DNA from: a virus
DNA length: 64,000 nt
Strand: one strand, 5' to 3'
Virus record (IMG/VR): IMGVR_UViG_3300037502_003155
Span: 1 to 64,000 of that record
The notes under the pieces: model-generated
Told to the model about the DNA's origin: nothing
The model's database searches: none
Seen by the model: only the letters and a program-made list of their open reading frames with translations
In this document: positions 1-7,119 of the stretch, in pieces
Numbering within the stretch: position 1 is the stretch's first letter
Layout of the letters: every line of letters starts with the position of its first letter
Program-made: the position numbers and the translations under genes

Positions 1-43
1 CCGCCGTGCCAAAAATAGGACTGATTAACGGAGTACCTTGCAT
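1..43 (-). CDS. Start of an unidentified CDS running off the left edge
   Basis: An ATG at 43 is preceded on the minus strand by TTGAGG three bases upstream, a good ribosome binding site, and the frame stays open to the window edge (first 14 residues, MQGTPLISPI...). It would follow the NblA-like gene in the same leftward operon. Too short to identify. Confidence 0.35.
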   Translation of the reverse strand, partial: MQGTPLISPIFGTA

Positions 44-142
44 GAGCCTCAACAAATCACTACCCCAAACCTAAGGCCCAAGCCACAGCCCGACCAGGTT
101 GCAGCGTTGCACTATACCCCAAAAAAATATCTAGCCCATTGC

Positions 143-295
143 CTATTTCCCGCCCGCCCGGAACAGATCTCGCAGGGCTAGGTAATCCTCAAGGAGTTGC
201 AAGAACTGCATTTCCAGTAAGTCACGGGGCATTTCGGGCAAGTGTACTCGGTAGCTGCAAAGGGTGAACTCTCGCTCTAGATTAGGGTTGAGCAT
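143..295 (-). CDS. nblA: NblA-like phycobilisome degradation protein (50 aa)
   Basis: NblA is a small helical adaptor that delivers phycobilisomes to proteolysis; copies are known in freshwater cyanophages. This 50-aa ORF (MLNPNLEREFTLCSYRV...) can be aligned by eye without gaps to the NblA core over about 40 residues: LEREF for LEQQF, SY for SF, a Met after the first helix, then a second helix with the L-x-E spacing. It begins two bases after the dCTP deaminase stop, with AAGGTG upstream. It ends RAGGK, shorter than most NblA (about 55-65 aa). The assignment rests on pattern recognition over a short protein; an unrelated helical hairpin is the alternative. Confidence 0.58.
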   Translation of the reverse strand: MLNPNLEREFTLCSYRVHLPEMPRDLLEMQFLQLLEDYLALRDLFRAGGK

Positions 296-297
296 CG

Positions 298-927
298 CTA
301 CACCTTGGCTAGGGTCACAGTATTGCCCTGGTCTTGGTACTTGCCCCGTCGGGTTTCGTAGCTAACTTCGCAGGGTTCGCCCTCGAAAAACAGGAGTTGG
401 CAGATGCCCTCGTTGGCGTAGACCCGGCAGTCAGCATCGGAGCTATTGGATAGTTCTAGGGTGAGCCAGCCCCGCCAGCCTGCTTCGCCGGGGGTTAGGT
501 TGGCGATGATACCTGCGCGGGCATAGGTCGATTTGCCAATACAGATCACGGTGATGTTGCCCGGTATTTGCAGGCGTTCCACGGCTACCCCAAGTCCGTA
601 TGTGTGGGCAGGCAGGATAAAGAAATCACCCATTTCATCTCTGTGCAAAGGGGCGGGCTCTAGGTTGGCGGGGTTAAACCGTTTGGGGTCTACCACGGTG
701 CCGGGGATATGGCGGAAGATGCGAAAGTCTTTGGGGCTTAGGCGGATGTCGTAGCCGTAGGATGATGAGCCGTAGGAAATAACTTTTCTGTGCTTTCGGA
801 ACATAGGACTTTCAGGCGTTTGGGCGTTGCCGTCTGCATCTACAGCTCGAACCAACAATGGCTCAAACGGTTCAATCATGCCGTTTTCAAGGGCTTGGCG
901 TTCAATCCATTTGTCGTGCTTAATCAC
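298..927 (-). CDS. dcd: dCTP deaminase
   Basis: Makes dUTP from dCTP for thymidylate synthesis (or dUMP if bifunctional). The 209-aa protein has the family signature GKSTYARAGI near residue 131, followed by TPGEAGWRGWLTLELSN, which holds the catalytic glutamate, and an ICQLLFFEG strand. The length is slightly above the usual 190 because of an N-terminal insertion around residues 25-45. With the class II RNR at 29 kb it forms a phage nucleotide-supply set. It overlaps the upstream zinc-ribbon gene by 4 bp (ATGA), so the two are likely translationally coupled. Confidence 0.93.
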   Translation of the reverse strand: MIKHDKWIERQALENGMIEPFEPLLVRAVDADGNAQTPESPMFRKHRKVISYGSSSYGYDIRLSPKDFRIFRHIPGTVVDPKRFNPANLEPAPLHRDEMGDFFILPAHTYGLGVAVERLQIPGNITVICIGKSTYARAGIIANLTPGEAGWRGWLTLELSNSSDADCRVYANEGICQLLFFEGEPCEVSYETRRGKYQDQGNTVTLAKV

Positions 928-1118
928 GGTTGTTCTCCCGATGTTTGAGGTTTGAAGTCTTCAGCTAGCAGAGGATTGTCCGGTAGGCGATGTGTTTTGC
1001 CGCAATGGGGGCAGATAATCAGCGCTCGATCTACCCACTGGTAATCACCGATTGACCACCATCTATCGCAGGCGTGGCAACGAAAGTGGTATAGAAACTC
1101 AACCGAAACAGTTATCAT
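924..1118 (-). CDS. Small zinc-ribbon protein
   Basis: A 64-aa protein with two cysteine pairs, CHAC near residue 15 and CPHC near residue 37, typical of a zinc ribbon. Overlaps both neighbours by 4 bp (ATGA), so it sits tightly inside the leftward operon. Family and partner are unknown; nucleic-acid binding or a structural metal site are both possible. Confidence 0.7.
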   Translation of the reverse strand: MITVSVEFLYHFRCHACDRWWSIGDYQWVDRALIICPHCGKTHRLPDNPLLAEDFKPQTSGEQP

Positions 1119-1333
1119 TCGGCGTCAGGGATTTGCGTAAACGACTCTAGAAAATTGGCAAGAGTGCGGATGTACAAATCTCCGTTGTAGGAACGGTATT
1201 GAACCCACGGGCCATCTAACCAGCCGCCTCCGGGAATTTTGACCATGCCAATATCAGGGCAGGCTTCCACGGGGTAGCCACCGCCATCTTTGTGTAGCCA
1301 ATGAGAACCAGGCTTAGGGGCGCTAAGGCTCAC
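1115..1333 (-). CDS. Hypothetical phage protein, 72 aa (GTG start)
   Basis: Starts at GTG and overlaps the next gene by 4 bp. The sequence is rich in Gly, Trp and Tyr (GGGYPVEACPDIG, GGGWLDGPWVQYRSYNG), suggesting a small beta-rich fold. No family recognised. Placement in an uninterrupted overlapping operon supports expression. Confidence 0.6.
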   Translation of the reverse strand: MSLSAPKPGSHWLHKDGGGYPVEACPDIGMVKIPGGGWLDGPWVQYRSYNGDLYIRTLANFLESFTQIPDAE

Positions 1334-1412
1334 GGTCGTCCTCCAAGATCACATCCAAAAACACCACACTAGCTAGCCCTACAACCGCTAGCAACGTCAA
1401 TCCCCAGAGCAT
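1323..1412 (-). CDS. Possible 29-aa single-pass membrane peptide
   Basis: ATG at 1412 opens a 29-aa reading frame (MLWGLTLLAVVGLASVVFL...) that is nearly all one hydrophobic segment, ending in an acidic tail (EDDREP). It overlaps the start of the following gene by 11 bp. No clear Shine-Dalgarno. Short phage membrane peptides of this kind are common, but chance cannot be excluded. Confidence 0.4.
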   Translation of the reverse strand: MLWGLTLLAVVGLASVVFLDVILEDDREP

Positions 1413-1600
1413 GGCTTTACCCTCCCCACTGTGGCCCCTAGGTCTGTCTCCCGATCAAAGCAGCGTTGGCCCTCCACACGGGGTAGCCATGGTTCCCCAT
1501 CGGTGCCCTCGGTGTAGTGCAGGCAGCTTTCCCGGTAGGGGCATGGTCGCCCATCGGGAGGGAATAGCCCCAGGCAGCGGGGGAATGTTAATTGAAGCAT
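1397..1600 (-). CDS. Cysteine-rich hypothetical protein, 67 aa
   Basis: ATG at 1600 is chosen because AGGAGG lies three bases upstream; the longer frame has no such signal. The protein begins MLQLTFPRCLGLF and has cysteines at C-x7-C...C spacing (RPCPYRESC, QRCFD), suggesting a small metal- or disulfide-stabilised fold. It follows the FHA gene closely. Function unknown. Confidence 0.6.
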   Translation of the reverse strand: MLQLTFPRCLGLFPPDGRPCPYRESCLHYTEGTDGEPWLPRVEGQRCFDRETDLGATVGRVKPCSGD

Positions 1601-1607
1601 TGGCCTC

Positions 1608-2210
1608 CTAGCGGTGAATAATCCACAGCACGGCAATAAAAGCAACCACAAAAATCAGTAACACTTGCAGCCAATAGGGCAACGACCGCACCCAGTTAAT
1701 TGCCGCCTGCACATCGCTGGTGGGGGCCGCAGGGATGTCCGAGGGCAACTCCTCTGGTGGCGTGCAAACCCCTGGCGATACCGCAATGGCGGCGGAGCTA
1801 TCTTCCTTTGATAAAGGATTGTTGCCATAGTTGTTAGGAAAGGTATCGTGTTCCCCATCGGCCACAATAATTCTGTTTTTGCCTAGCCAGAAGACATCAC
1901 CCACCGACAGCGGAAAGGGGGCGCCCACGGGCAACTTTCGCCCCCGCAGGAAGGTACCGTTCTTGCTGTTCACATCGGTGATTGACCAGGCATCGCTAGC
2001 GGGATGGTAGGCGATCACCGCATGGCGGTTGCTGATGTCGCTCACATCAAACCGCACATGGGCCGCAGGGTGACGCCCTAGCAGCCACTCGGTTGCCAAC
2101 GGAGCCCCATCAATCCGTGGGGGCTTTAGCGACTGGCAACGGTCGGCCCACTCCGGATCGGGGAACTCTGGCCCAAATTGCAAGCTCAGCAGCGCGTCAG
2201 TCACCGCCAC
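1608..2210 (-). CDS. FHA-domain protein with C-terminal membrane anchor
   Basis: FHA domains bind phosphothreonine peptides. Residues about 40-120 carry the signature: LLGRHPAAHVRF, then DISNRHAVI, then DVNSKNGTFLRGR, with the conserved Gly-Arg, Ser, His and Asn-Gly positions present. A Pro/Ser linker follows, then a C-terminal hydrophobic segment (LQVLLIFVVAFIAVLWII) that should anchor the domain in a membrane, leaving the FHA domain probably cytoplasmic. No kinase gene is visible in the window, so the ligand would be a host phosphoprotein (inference). Start is GTG at 2210. Confidence 0.82.
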   Translation of the reverse strand: MAVTDALLSLQFGPEFPDPEWADRCQSLKPPRIDGAPLATEWLLGRHPAAHVRFDVSDISNRHAVIAYHPASDAWSITDVNSKNGTFLRGRKLPVGAPFPLSVGDVFWLGKNRIIVADGEHDTFPNNYGNNPLSKEDSSAAIAVSPGVCTPPEELPSDIPAAPTSDVQAAINWVRSLPYWLQVLLIFVVAFIAVLWIIHR

Positions 2211-2216
2211 ACCAAC

Positions 2217-2621
2217 TCAGAACAAACTCAATTGTCGTTGGGTCATGGGCTTAGGTGCAGAGTGCAAGGGTGCAGCGGGGGGCGACTCAAGGACGTTATA
2301 GACCTGCCGGATTGAGAGGTGATGCCGTTTTGCGATGGTGGCCACGGGCACACGCGCGGCTCTATCCGCCCGGATCGCTTTGTTGCGAGTTTCTAGAGCA
2401 AACTGCTGGCCTAGCGGTATCAGCAACCGGGAACCGCCAAAGCGCTCACAAAGCAACCTGGCGGCGTGTTCTCCTAGGGCGTCGGTGATAGGATGATCGA
2501 GGTGGCATTGGGGGATGTAGAGTAGATCGCCCCCGTAAATGTCGATTAAGCGGCAGGTAAGCTCGTGGCCAATGAGGTCGATTAGCTCGGCGGTAAACGA
2601 GCCTTTAGCAGTGCTGGGCAT
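2217..2621 (-). CDS. Mor-like transcription activator with C-terminal clamp-binding-like motif
   Basis: Residues 25-120 match the Mor family (Mu middle-operon regulator): a CERFGGSRLLIPLGQQFALETRNKAIRAD stretch is the family core, followed by a helix-turn-helix (VATIAKRHHLSIRQVYNVL). It may activate phage middle or late transcription. The last five residues, QLSLF, equal the bacterial sliding-clamp binding consensus QL(S/D)LF, unusual for this family. The ATG at 2621 is preferred; the frame extends to a TTG at 2663. A hairpin with T-run lies upstream, separating it from the preceding gene. Confidence 0.72.
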   Translation of the reverse strand: MPSTAKGSFTAELIDLIGHELTCRLIDIYGGDLLYIPQCHLDHPITDALGEHAARLLCERFGGSRLLIPLGQQFALETRNKAIRADRAARVPVATIAKRHHLSIRQVYNVLESPPAAPLHSAPKPMTQRQLSLF

Positions 2622-2672
2622 GGTTGGGCTCTGGCTTTTGTTGGGTATTTTCAGTTTATCCAATCGGCAAAC

Positions 2673-2706
2673 GAAAAACCCCGCAGCTTCAATGAGGCTA
2701 CGGGGG
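2673..2706 (-). terminator. Rho-independent terminator
   Basis: Read leftward, a GC-rich hairpin (CCCCGTAGCC...GCTGCGGGG) is followed by TTTTT. It closes the transcript of the 2739-3224 gene. Confidence 0.75.
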
Positions 2707-2738
2707 TGAGTTATTGAGTTTTGTTTTCAGTGTTTTCG

Positions 2739-3224
2739 CTACGCCGCCACCAACCCCAGCACCGCTTCCACCGAGGGCCGACGCAGCACCAGGATGGCTG
2801 CTAGGGGTATGGCATGGGTGCCGCTGAATCGTTTGCCAGATACCGTGGCTATGTCGCCGTTGATGCGGTCAATAACGAAATCGCTGTACAGCCACGACTG
2901 TAGGTTGTTGTAGTCCTTAAAGGCTTTCTCAATCTTTGCCATGGCCTTCTTATTGTCAGCCGCCTTGGCATCATCCCAATGGCAGGTAAGCCAGCGTTGG
3001 TAGTTAGCGGGAAGCCCGGTGCCCACATCGCCCACGGCTGGCCACAAATGCACGGCTTCGACCATGGTTAGCTTTTCGGTGCCATCGGAGGCTGTCACCA
3101 TCAGCATGACGTTGCCGAACTTATCTCGAAATCGGCGGGTAACGGTGAGGGGAACGCCATAGACCAGGCTCACCATATCGCCTGCCTTGGGGAGGGTTTC
3201 GGGGGGGTAGGTGGAGAAAAGCAT
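2739..3224 (-). CDS. Hypothetical protein, 161 aa
   Basis: Starts two bases after the methyltransferase stop. The N-terminal half is beta-rich with an SH3/KOW-like pattern (AGDMVSLVYGVPLTVTRRFRDKFGNVMLMV); the C-terminal part again looks beta-rich (IDRINGDIATVSGKRFSG). No named family recognised. Its coupling to the methyltransferase hints at a DNA-related accessory role, which is inference only. Confidence 0.6.
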   Translation of the reverse strand: MLFSTYPPETLPKAGDMVSLVYGVPLTVTRRFRDKFGNVMLMVTASDGTEKLTMVEAVHLWPAVGDVGTGLPANYQRWLTCHWDDAKAADNKKAMAKIEKAFKDYNNLQSWLYSDFVIDRINGDIATVSGKRFSGTHAIPLAAILVLRRPSVEAVLGLVAA

Positions 3225-3226
3225 GG

Positions 3227-4183
3227 TTAGAATGCCTCCATGATCCGCTGCATCATTAGGCAGGGGACGCCATTGCCGATCACCTTGCAGGCCAGGGTGT
3301 TCTTTTCTGGTAAGGCGTAATCGTCCGGCACGGTCTGGAACCGGGCTAGGGCACGGGGCGTCATGCGAACAACACGACCGGATGGGGTGGTGGCTCTGCT
3401 TGCCTTTTTGCCGCTAGAAGCTTTGACGGTATTGGCGGGGTTGGTGCCATCAACTACCGTGACCGTTGCCCCATAGCTGTTGCCAGTGCCGTCTACTAGG
3501 TAGGCTTTGGTATCCGCAGTAGTATTTCCACTTTTTAATACCACTGAGTTCGATTCCCACAAGTTTTTATGCTGACTTAACCTTTCCAACTGCCACGCCG
3601 CAAACTGAGTCTCTGGCAACGTCGGGATTATATCTTCAATCGCCTGATACCACCCTTTCCACGGGCGTACAGGCTCCGGCAACGGCCCAGGGAAGCCACC
3701 CCTCACCGCTCGTAGGATAAGGCGGCGGCGGGTCTGAGGCACCCCCATATCAGCGCTATTAAGCACATCCACATTTACCCAATACCCCAGCCCCCAGAGT
3801 GCATCTACAATCGCCTGAAAGCCCTTTGCTTTGCGGTAGCCCTCGACGTTCTCAAGGGTAACGGTGGACGGTTCTAGCGCCTTGATAGCGTCGATACAGG
3901 CTTGTGCTAGGGCGTCGTTATCGTTGCTGATTTTGCCTGTGCTTTTGGCCACGCTGAAATCTTGGCAGGGGGGCGACATATGGAGATGGTCGGGACGTTC
4001 CAAGGTGGCCCAGTCCATATCCACTACTGAAGATTGGTACACCGGATGCCCTAGATTTTGCTGAGCAACGGCGGCAATAGTGGGGTCTAGCTCCACTCCC
4101 CAGAGGAGGGAGTATCCGGCTTGCTTAGCCCCAATGTCGGCTAAGCCCCCGCCTGTGAATAGCGATGCAAATGTTTTGTTCAT
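3227..4183 (-). CDS. DNA (cytosine-5) methyltransferase
   Basis: A 318-aa solitary C5-MTase. Motif I FTGGGLADIGAKQAG near residue 9, catalytic motif IV SPPCQDFS near residue 90, motif VI ENVEGY near 133, motif VIII QTRRRL near 172, and motif X VIGNGVP near the C-terminus. The target-recognition region lies between VIII and X. No restriction enzyme lies beside it, so it more likely protects phage DNA or modifies regulatory sites. The leader carries CCAACCAACAAAAGACAAT immediately before the ATG. Confidence 0.93.
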   Translation of the reverse strand: MNKTFASLFTGGGLADIGAKQAGYSLLWGVELDPTIAAVAQQNLGHPVYQSSVVDMDWATLERPDHLHMSPPCQDFSVAKSTGKISNDNDALAQACIDAIKALEPSTVTLENVEGYRKAKGFQAIVDALWGLGYWVNVDVLNSADMGVPQTRRRLILRAVRGGFPGPLPEPVRPWKGWYQAIEDIIPTLPETQFAAWQLERLSQHKNLWESNSVVLKSGNTTADTKAYLVDGTGNSYGATVTVVDGTNPANTVKASSGKKASRATTPSGRVVRMTPRALARFQTVPDDYALPEKNTLACKVIGNGVPCLMMQRIMEAF

Positions 4184-4270
4184 TGTCTTTTGTTGGTTGG
4201 GTTACGCCCGCCTATTTTTGGTGGTGAATCGCGTATAACCTAGGCGGGCTGGGGGTTATACGCCCGACGG

Positions 4271-5197
4271 TTAGGCTGCGTCCTTGCGTTGCTGGGCCTC
4301 GGCTTCTAATCGTTGGAACTCGGATGCCCAGGGGATGTTTATTACCATGTTTAGGATATAGATTTTTAATGCCCCAACGGACGCTGGATCAACAAAACAA
4401 TAGATTGCATCTTCAAAGTTCTGAAAACCTTTAATCATGCACGATGCGCACAGCCAGGAGATTACAATTTCGCTTAAAATCCCTACAGCTTTTTTGGAAA
4501 ACAAAAAGTTTAAGGCCTCCGTAATAACCTTGATGTCAATCCCAGACTTTACAACAACCTCAAGGTGGGCAAACGTGGCCTTAATTAGCCCCTTGTAGTT
4601 TGGATGGACATCTTCACTAAGCTTGATGTCTTCCCATTTAGAGTTGCTGATCTCCAAAACAGTAGAGATGTAAGAACTGACATATTCATGATCAAACTGA
4701 AAATCAGTCAGGAGTGCCGTTAATCGGCTTGCCCATTCTTCCATTTCGCTAGAGTACATAGCATCTCTTTGCAATCTGTATATGGAAGAAAAAGGTTCTA
4801 AAACAAATTCACCATTATCGCCAATTGCAAATTCACCATTATCGCCAATTGACGGCATAACTGAATCGCTTAAAGCCCGCCAAAACCACCGCTGCAACAG
4901 CTTCAACCGTTGCCCCCGTGCCTGGGCGGCAATCTTGGCCCGGTCTTTCTCGGTGTAGCCATTGACACTCAACTCGCACCCGGCGACCTGTTCCCTAGAA
5001 GTGCCTTTGAAGTGGCACCAATGGGGGCCAATCTGGTACGCCTTGCCCTTCACCGATTCCCTCTGGCCACCGATGCGAAGGTACACAGGCTCCTTGCAGT
5101 TGGGGCATAGGGGCACCATCTCCTTAAAGCTGTCGTAATCACAATCCACGGCGGCTACCAGTTCACCGCCGTACTTCATTGCCGATGCGTATTTCAT
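4271..5197 (-). CDS. CoiA-like N-terminal zinc domain protein
   Basis: A 308-aa protein. Residues 25-75 have CPNCKEPVYLRIGG followed by HWCHFKG, reminiscent of the N-terminal zinc region of CoiA-type competence nucleases; no clear nuclease catalytic core is seen, so function is unproven. A 24-bp tandem duplication around 4802-4855 gives the repeated peptide IGDNGEF. The middle of the gene is visibly more AT-rich than its neighbours. The leader carries the CCAACCAACAAAGGA motif. Confidence 0.6.
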   Translation of the reverse strand: MKYASAMKYGGELVAAVDCDYDSFKEMVPLCPNCKEPVYLRIGGQRESVKGKAYQIGPHWCHFKGTSREQVAGCELSVNGYTEKDRAKIAAQARGQRLKLLQRWFWRALSDSVMPSIGDNGEFAIGDNGEFVLEPFSSIYRLQRDAMYSSEMEEWASRLTALLTDFQFDHEYVSSYISTVLEISNSKWEDIKLSEDVHPNYKGLIKATFAHLEVVVKSGIDIKVITEALNFLFSKKAVGILSEIVISWLCASCMIKGFQNFEDAIYCFVDPASVGALKIYILNMVINIPWASEFQRLEAEAQQRKDAA

Positions 5198-5283
5198 GGT
5201 TACTTATCCTTTGTTGGTTGGGACGGATCAGATTTTTTTGGAAAAAGGGCGGTTAAACCCTTGCACTCCGGCCAGTTCACGGA

Positions 5284-6588
5284 TCAGAAAATGCTTAAGC
5301 CTAGCTGGGTTTCTTCGGTGTCATCCTCAATCATTCGCATCCAATCAATAAAGCCTTCGATACGCTTGCGTTCTTCTGCGGTTAGCCTGCCCGCCGTCTT
5401 GCGCTTGTGAAGTTCAAGTGACATTGGAACGCAGTTGTCATAAACGTTTCGGGATTCATTCCCGTCCCAATGGTCAAACTGCATGGGGCTGATTTTGTCT
5501 CCGTTGGCGTCAATGATTTGAATGTTCCGGTTGCCAAGGCAACCACCCCCACGGGTGTACTCGTAAAAAAGTCGTCCTACTCGCTTTTGCACCGACAGCG
5601 GAAACTGACGCCGTTTATTTTCGGGGGTTTTCTCCTGAAGCTCGGTTTTTATTACCTCAAGCTGCTGATTGAACTGCTGTTGCATGATTTCAATAGCCGT
5701 CAGCACTGTAGACACTCCATTGTCCAGGCTTTCCCCAATCTCACTTACAGCCGCCGTTAGTTGCTGCTCTGCCTCGTTCCTGGCTACCCGCCGGACAACG
5801 TTTTCAAGATTGGCGGGGTCAATGGATGTTTGGAGGGACTCACCTTTGACCGCCGCCCGAAACCGCTGCTCAGCCTCCATGAAATACTTTCGGATCAATG
5901 GCCCCCGCTTAGCCCCCGCCCGGAGGCAGAAATCCTTGAAGCACTCAGCACTGAGGCGGATTTGTTCGGAGACCACAAAGCCACCCTGGGGAACCGGATC
6001 GTGAATCTTCACGATCCGGTAATCAGAGCCCGCTTTGTAACCCAGCTTCAGCAGCGCTGCTTTAGCGTTTCGCTTTTGGTCTGAGGGCTTGCCGCTATAC
6101 CCCAGCCACCGTGCGGCCTCTCCCAGGTCTACGGGGAACGGGTCTGAGCTTAGGTCGATAGCGTCAATCGTTAGGTAAATTTCGGCTAGTTCCTTTTCTA
6201 GCTCCCTCTGCTCCGATGCTTCATCCACCCGTGCGGTGTAGGCAAGATCGATAGACGGCACGGCGGCTTTGGTGGCATGGGTGGGGGCTAAAGAGTAGTC
6301 GATAAACTTCAGGGGCAAACCCTCGGAGCTGGTTACTTTGGGAAAGTAGGGAAAGATTCGGTCTAGAAAATCCTTGGTAAGTGTATTGTTATTCCTCCTG
6401 AGTACATACTCTTTCCTTAGGCTGTCATTGCCATGTGTTGACTTAAAGAAGTCGCAGGCACGGAGAAATCCGTTCAGGAGACTTTCCCTTTTGGTGTACG
6501 GTTTTTTGCCATCCCTACTACTCTGGCTATGGCGGGTATAGCAAATCATCTGCATAAGTTGATCGATGGTATAGGTAGGTTCAGTCAT
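5284..6588 (-). CDS. MSV199/KilA-like DNA-binding protein with HNH-like C-terminus
   Basis: ATG at 6588 is preferred over the upstream alternative because the CCAACAAAGGACA leader directly precedes it. The middle region (DLGEAARWLGYSGKPSDQKRNAKAALLK... through IRKYFMEAEQRFRAA) resembles the MSV199 domain of phage antirepressor-like proteins. A coiled-coil segment follows. The C-terminal 90 residues (MQFDHWDGNESRNVYDN, then LELHKRK) resemble a degenerate HNH motif (D-H...N...H). It may be a replication or anti-repression factor. It ends QLGLSIF. Confidence 0.65.
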   Translation of the reverse strand: MTEPTYTIDQLMQMICYTRHSQSSRDGKKPYTKRESLLNGFLRACDFFKSTHGNDSLRKEYVLRRNNNTLTKDFLDRIFPYFPKVTSSEGLPLKFIDYSLAPTHATKAAVPSIDLAYTARVDEASEQRELEKELAEIYLTIDAIDLSSDPFPVDLGEAARWLGYSGKPSDQKRNAKAALLKLGYKAGSDYRIVKIHDPVPQGGFVVSEQIRLSAECFKDFCLRAGAKRGPLIRKYFMEAEQRFRAAVKGESLQTSIDPANLENVVRRVARNEAEQQLTAAVSEIGESLDNGVSTVLTAIEIMQQQFNQQLEVIKTELQEKTPENKRRQFPLSVQKRVGRLFYEYTRGGGCLGNRNIQIIDANGDKISPMQFDHWDGNESRNVYDNCVPMSLELHKRKTAGRLTAEERKRIEGFIDWMRMIEDDTEETQLGLSIF

Positions 6589-6607
6589 TGTCCTTTGTTG
6601 GTAAACG

Positions 6608-7117
6608 TCAAAACTCCTCACACTGCGCGAGGGCTTGTTCTAAGCCCCCATGCATCGCGATCCATTCGGCCACATTCTGGGGTGACTGGGTCTGCCCCCG
6701 TGCCTGGCGGCGTTGCTCGGCCCAGGCCCGCTCACGTTTGGCCACGGCTTCTTTCCATGAGTTCATCCAGTCGTAGAACTCCCAAGCCGTTATCCGAGAA
6801 GGGTCTGATCTCTTCAATGGCGCATTAAACGCCCGCCAGACGTTTCGCTCTACTAGGGTCATGTTCTCCATAGCAAAGCGCTTTTCCTCGGTCATGTAGA
6901 TTCCATGCTTGCCCTGCGCCTCAGCATGGCGGTTGTAGGTCTCTACTACCGATCTATGGGTCTCGGCCTTGCAATGGGCTTTAGCGGCCTCATACTGGCG
7001 CTGTAGCTCATGGAATGCCCAGCCTTGCCCTCCTACATCCGGGTGCAGGATACTAGCTAACTCTCGGTAGCGGGCCTTAACCTCCGCTACCGATTGGCAA
7101 TGAGTGAATAGTTCCAT
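6608..7117 (-). CDS. J-domain (DnaJ-like) protein
   Basis: The first 55 residues form a short J domain: SVAEVKARYRELASILHPDVGG contains the diagnostic HPD tripeptide between helices II and III, and YEAAKA closes helix III. The remaining 110 residues are charged and unrecognised (AWEFYDWMNSWKEAVAKRERAWAEQRR). J-domain proteins recruit DnaK; beside the primase-helicase it could remodel a replication initiation complex, as host DnaJ does for lambda (inference from position). Confidence 0.82.
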   Translation of the reverse strand: MELFTHCQSVAEVKARYRELASILHPDVGGQGWAFHELQRQYEAAKAHCKAETHRSVVETYNRHAEAQGKHGIYMTEEKRFAMENMTLVERNVWRAFNAPLKRSDPSRITAWEFYDWMNSWKEAVAKRERAWAEQRRQARGQTQSPQNVAEWIAMHGGLEQALAQCEEF

Positions 7118-7119
7118 GG

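Noticed and set aside
6588-6828. Rightward ORFs at 6529-6828
   Set aside because: Shadows of the J-domain gene with low-complexity Arg/Ser content.
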